A DNA stretch of 6,336 nucleotides. Source: Candidatus Woesearchaeota archaeon (GTDB lineage: Archaea > Nanobdellota > Nanobdellia > Woesearchaeales > GW2011-AR9). The stretch spans positions 1 to 6,336 of the forward strand of contig JACPCC010000011.1 in the NCBI GenBank assembly GCA_016179995.1. The letters run 5' to 3'. Position 1 is the first letter of the stretch, and each line of letters opens with the position of its first letter. This document shows positions 4,591-6,336 of the stretch, one piece after another. The notes beneath the pieces were generated by a model. It searched no databases. It was not told the DNA's origin and worked only from the letters and a program-made list of their open reading frames with translations. The position numbers were made by a program, and so were the translations under genes.

Positions 4591-6067
4591 AGATATTGGA
4601 ATATGCTTTCTTCAATCTTTTGCTCTTTCCTTTTTTATATTCGATAGACGCGCGCGGCAGACTAATAGTTCCTAATACATCCAGCTTAGCTTTAGCTTTA
4701 TAAGATATTATTCTTTGTTCCGTCGGCTCAAGTTCAGCAATGGACCATTTTACTTTAGTTCCTTGTTTAGTATATTCTACTTGCTGCGGGCTGAGTGTTC
4801 CTGCTTCTTGGTTCTTCTCTATATTGGCAATTCCGGGAAGTAAATCAACTATTTCTACACTATGTAATTTGCTTTGGGCATAGTTCTTTATTTCTAAAGT
4901 AACTTTCACTTCAGATAAAGCTCCTTCTTCGTCAATTTTTGTGGCTACTGCGGTCTTAGTTAGCGAAGCCGAAGTTCGAGCATAGAAGTAGAAAGCTGCC
5001 AAAAATAAGATTGCTAAAGCAAAGTATAATAACCAGCGATAATTAGTCATAACCTGCAAAGTCTTGCTTTCGCCAGCTTCTAATTTCAGATTCCAAACGG
5101 CATAATTTTGTTTCTCTTCATTTTTATTAGTTTCTGATTTGGTAGTTTCATATTTAAATATCATCGCTCCTGAGCTGATAAACGACTTCCATTTGGAAAC
5201 AGGAATTTTAACTTCTTGTTCGCTTAAGACATTGCCCTCATTTTTAACTGTGACTTTAGTAAATTCTTGTAATAACTTTCTCTCGGTATTTACTTCTGTA
5301 GTAAATTTACTTTCTACAACTACTACTTCCACTTCTTGTTCTACTACTTTAATGGTTTGTCCGTCTTTTTCAAAGACGAAGAAGAGTGTATAATCTCTGG
5401 GTTCTTGATAAGGATTAGGCAGCATAGAAAATTCTACTGTTTTCTTTTCCAATGGTGCAAGGTCAACAACTACTTCTTTGACAAACTCGGGCATATCGCT
5501 CTGTACTTTTACCGTAAGGCCCGAAAGGTCTAAAGGATTGCGGTTTTCTAAGAACAATTTGATAGACTGCATTTCTCGAGGATTTATTTTATCATTCAAA
5601 TCGGCCGTGGCTTTTAACGTTGGAAGATAACTAGGCGGTTCGTCTGGACGAAGGTACATTTTTAGAGCTTCATTATATCTCTCTCCAGATTCACTTTCTA
5701 TCAACAGATTAACATAATAAATCCCCGGCGAATATTCCTCTAATGGTTCAACATTAATTCTAGTAGTGTAATTCTTCTTAGAGTCTAGGTCGACAATCCT
5801 ATCTTTTAACGGCGTAGGATCTACATTCCAGCCCTGTCCGCTTTGTAAAGAATATAGGCTGTATCTTTGTGATTTATCTTCTAGATTAGTAATCTCAACT
5901 TTAAAGAGAGCTTTTTCTGACGTAGTAATTTCGTTTTTCAATGGCGTAACCACGACCGTTGACAGAGCCATAGCCGAGAAAGATAAACTAGATAAAATAA
6001 ATAGTGATAAAACTAAGAGAAAGATTAATCCTAAACTCCTTTTTCTCAATTTTAAATCTACCTTCAT
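4577..6067 (-). CDS. Secreted/membrane protein with Ig-like (NEW3/CARDB-like) repeats
   Basis: I do not recognise a named gene. The 496-residue product starts with a basic segment and a hydrophobic signal or anchor (11-35) with an Ala-rich end (SAMALS). About three beta-rich, Ig-like modules follow: 36-140, 141-250 and 251-341. They show phrases common in NEW3/CARDB-type repeats such as VEITNLEDKSQRYS, SPGIYYVNLLI, LFLENRNPLDLSGL and VTVKNEGNV. A single strong membrane helix lies at about 345-363 (WLLYFALAILFLAAFYFYA). After it comes one more beta domain (385-478: IKNYAQSKLHSVEIVDLLPG, then a YKAKAKLDVLG closing part) resembling DUF11/conserved-repeat domains, and a basic end. Such proteins are common on DPANN cell surfaces. 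The ATG at 6067 is supported by a TATA box and Shine-Dalgarno. It appears to be a single-gene unit as far as the window shows. Confidence 0.8.
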   Translation of the reverse strand: MKVDLKLRKRSLGLIFLLVLSLFILSSLSFSAMALSTVVVTPLKNEITTSEKALFKVEITNLEDKSQRYSLYSLQSGQGWNVDPTPLKDRIVDLDSKKNYTTRINVEPLEEYSPGIYYVNLLIESESGERYNEALKMYLRPDEPPSYLPTLKATADLNDKINPREMQSIKLFLENRNPLDLSGLTVKVQSDMPEFVKEVVVDLAPLEKKTVEFSMLPNPYQEPRDYTLFFVFEKDGQTIKVVEQEVEVVVVESKFTTEVNTERKLLQEFTKVTVKNEGNVLSEQEVKIPVSKWKSFISSGAMIFKYETTKSETNKNEEKQNYAVWNLKLEAGESKTLQVMTNYRWLLYFALAILFLAAFYFYARTSASLTKTAVATKIDEEGALSEVKVTLEIKNYAQSKLHSVEIVDLLPGIANIEKNQEAGTLSPQQVEYTKQGTKVKWSIAELEPTEQRIISYKAKAKLDVLGTISLPRASIEYKKGKSKRLKKAYSNIFRLG

Positions 6068-6072
6068 TTTAA

Positions 6073-6078
6073 TCCTCT
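6073..6078 (-). promoter_or_regulatory. Shine-Dalgarno for the Ig-like membrane protein
   Basis: AGAGGA on the - strand lies 5 bp before the ATG at 6067. It is a moderate match with short spacing. It fits a transcript starting near 6080 from the TATA box at 6103-6110, leaving a leader of about 12 bases. Confidence 0.5.
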
Positions 6079-6102
6079 TAAAGCCCCCTCATTCTTTTTA
6101 TG

Positions 6103-6110
6103 TATTTAAA
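6103..6110 (-). promoter_or_regulatory. TATA box (TTTAAATA) of the Ig-like membrane protein gene
   Basis: Read on the - strand, TTTAAATA is an exact match to the favoured archaeal TATA sequence. Its centre predicts transcription starting at about 6080, a short distance before the Shine-Dalgarno and ATG. This is the best-placed promoter in the window. Confidence 0.6.
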
Positions 6111-6154
6111 GTATTCGGTAGTTGTTTTTACCATTTGAGTCTCCAATCTCACCT

Positions 6155-6189
6155 CTGGTTTAAATCAAATCTTACGCCTGGTTTAAATA
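6155..6189 (+). promoter_or_regulatory. Duplicated CTGGTTTAAAT motif, putative TATA boxes for the structured element
   Basis: CTGGTTTAAAT occurs at 6155-6165 and 6178-6188, a 23-bp period. Each contains a TTTAAAT core; the second reads TTTAAATA (6182-6189), an exact archaeal TATA match. The first copy predicts a start at about 6188-6190, just before the outer stem of the structured element at 6194. The second predicts a start near 6212, inside the stem. The copies are divergent to the promoter at 6103-6110. Operator function of the repeat is an alternative. Confidence 0.45.
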
Positions 6190-6193
6190 TCAT

Positions 6194-6327
6194 AAAAATG
6201 CGTGAAACCGTCTCACCATGCACTAAAGTCCTGAGAATTGCCGGGCAATTCTGGGATGCTAGAAAAGTCGTCGCTTTTCTCCGCATGCATGGTATGAAGT
6301 GAGACGGTTTCTAAACAACGCATTTTT
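6194..6327 (+). ncRNA. Highly structured element, candidate non-coding RNA of unknown family
   Basis: Nested perfect pairings are visible: 6194-6203 with 6318-6327 (10 bp); 6204-6215 with 6300-6311 (12 bp); 6216-6222 with 6286-6292 (7 bp). Inside lie two hairpins: 6234-6241 with 6245-6252 (8 bp, CGG loop) and 6261-6267 with 6274-6280 (7 bp, TCGTCG loop). ATGC at 6256-6259 can extend the second by pairing with GCAT at 6283-6286. Unpaired bases between the long helices are all on the 3' strand (TAAACA at 6312-6317 and TATGAAG at 6293-6299). By hand count G+C is about 45%, richer than the AT-rich spacer around it. I see no tRNA, 5S, SRP or RNase P signature. An inverted-repeat mobile element or an rRNA-type processing stem are alternatives. 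The + strand is preferred because of the TATA-like boxes upstream. Confidence 0.55.
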
Positions 6328-6336
6328 AGGAGCTGA

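Noticed and set aside
5139..5533. Two + strand open frames opposite the Ig-like protein gene
   Set aside because: Ser/Thr/Cys-rich shadow translations with no motif or promoter; the - strand gene is coherent throughout.
6194..6327. Assignment of the structured element as tRNA, 5S rRNA, SRP RNA or RNase P RNA
   Set aside because: No T-loop GTTCGA-type sequence, no 5S loop C, no SRP helix 8 GGAA motif, and the outer stem closes after only about 134 bases, too short for RNase P. AAAGTCC at 6225-6231 recalls an RNase P piece but stands alone.
6194..6327. H/ACA or box C/D guide RNA
   Set aside because: ACA at 6315-6317 and CTGA at 6231-6234 are present, but the long unbroken lower helices and the lack of a paired C box or a kink-turn with opposed GA pairs do not fit.

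Overview
The window looks like a chromosomal segment of an AT-rich archaeon, most likely a DPANN lineage of the Woesearchaeota/Pacearchaeota kind. The grounds are an Orc1/Cdc6 replication initiator, an archaeal-type SepF, archaeal TATA boxes (TTTAAATA) at plausible distances from starts, a mix of leaderless and Shine-Dalgarno starts, and a secreted Ig-like membrane protein typical of these genomes. The phylum is an inference from gene style and was not tested. No rRNA, tRNA, CRISPR array or intact transposase is visible.

Left part (1-1878, + strand). A small DUF212 (divergent PAP2) membrane protein comes first. It is followed by a T-rich spacer with a 17-bp direct repeat and a TATA box placed for a leaderless nnrE (NAD(P)H-hydrate epimerase). 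The nnrE stop overlaps the start of a DUF4258 toxin-like gene (TAATG). That gene overlaps, by 13 bp, a YgiT-type zinc finger/AbrB-like antitoxin with a strong Shine-Dalgarno. This gives a compact nnrE-toxin-antitoxin operon.

Middle (1894-4218, - strand). Reading leftwards, the order is sepF, orc1/cdc6 and a Nudix hydrolase of the Ap4A-hydrolase type with long Lys-rich additions. The run converges on the antitoxin with only 15 bp between stops. It joins cell division (SepF anchors FtsZ to the membrane), replication initiation (Cdc6) and nucleotide clean-up in one probable transcription unit.

Intergenic 4219-4576. This is a very AT-rich 358-bp stretch. It holds the sepF Shine-Dalgarno, a tandem 10-bp repeat, a near-symmetric TATA box beside a dyad, and a 14-bp direct repeat. 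It also holds what looks like a frameshifted lipoprotein signal-peptide ORF. Because it lies one gene away from cdc6 it is a candidate, unproven origin region.

Right part (4577-6336). A 496-residue secreted/membrane protein with Ig-like repeats lies on the - strand with a well-placed TATA box and Shine-Dalgarno. Divergent from it, the last 180 bp hold two copies of a TATA-like motif. They precede a highly structured element of about 134 bp at 6194-6327: nested perfect stems enclosing two hairpins. I cannot assign it to a known RNA family. It is the most intriguing unexplained signal in the window.
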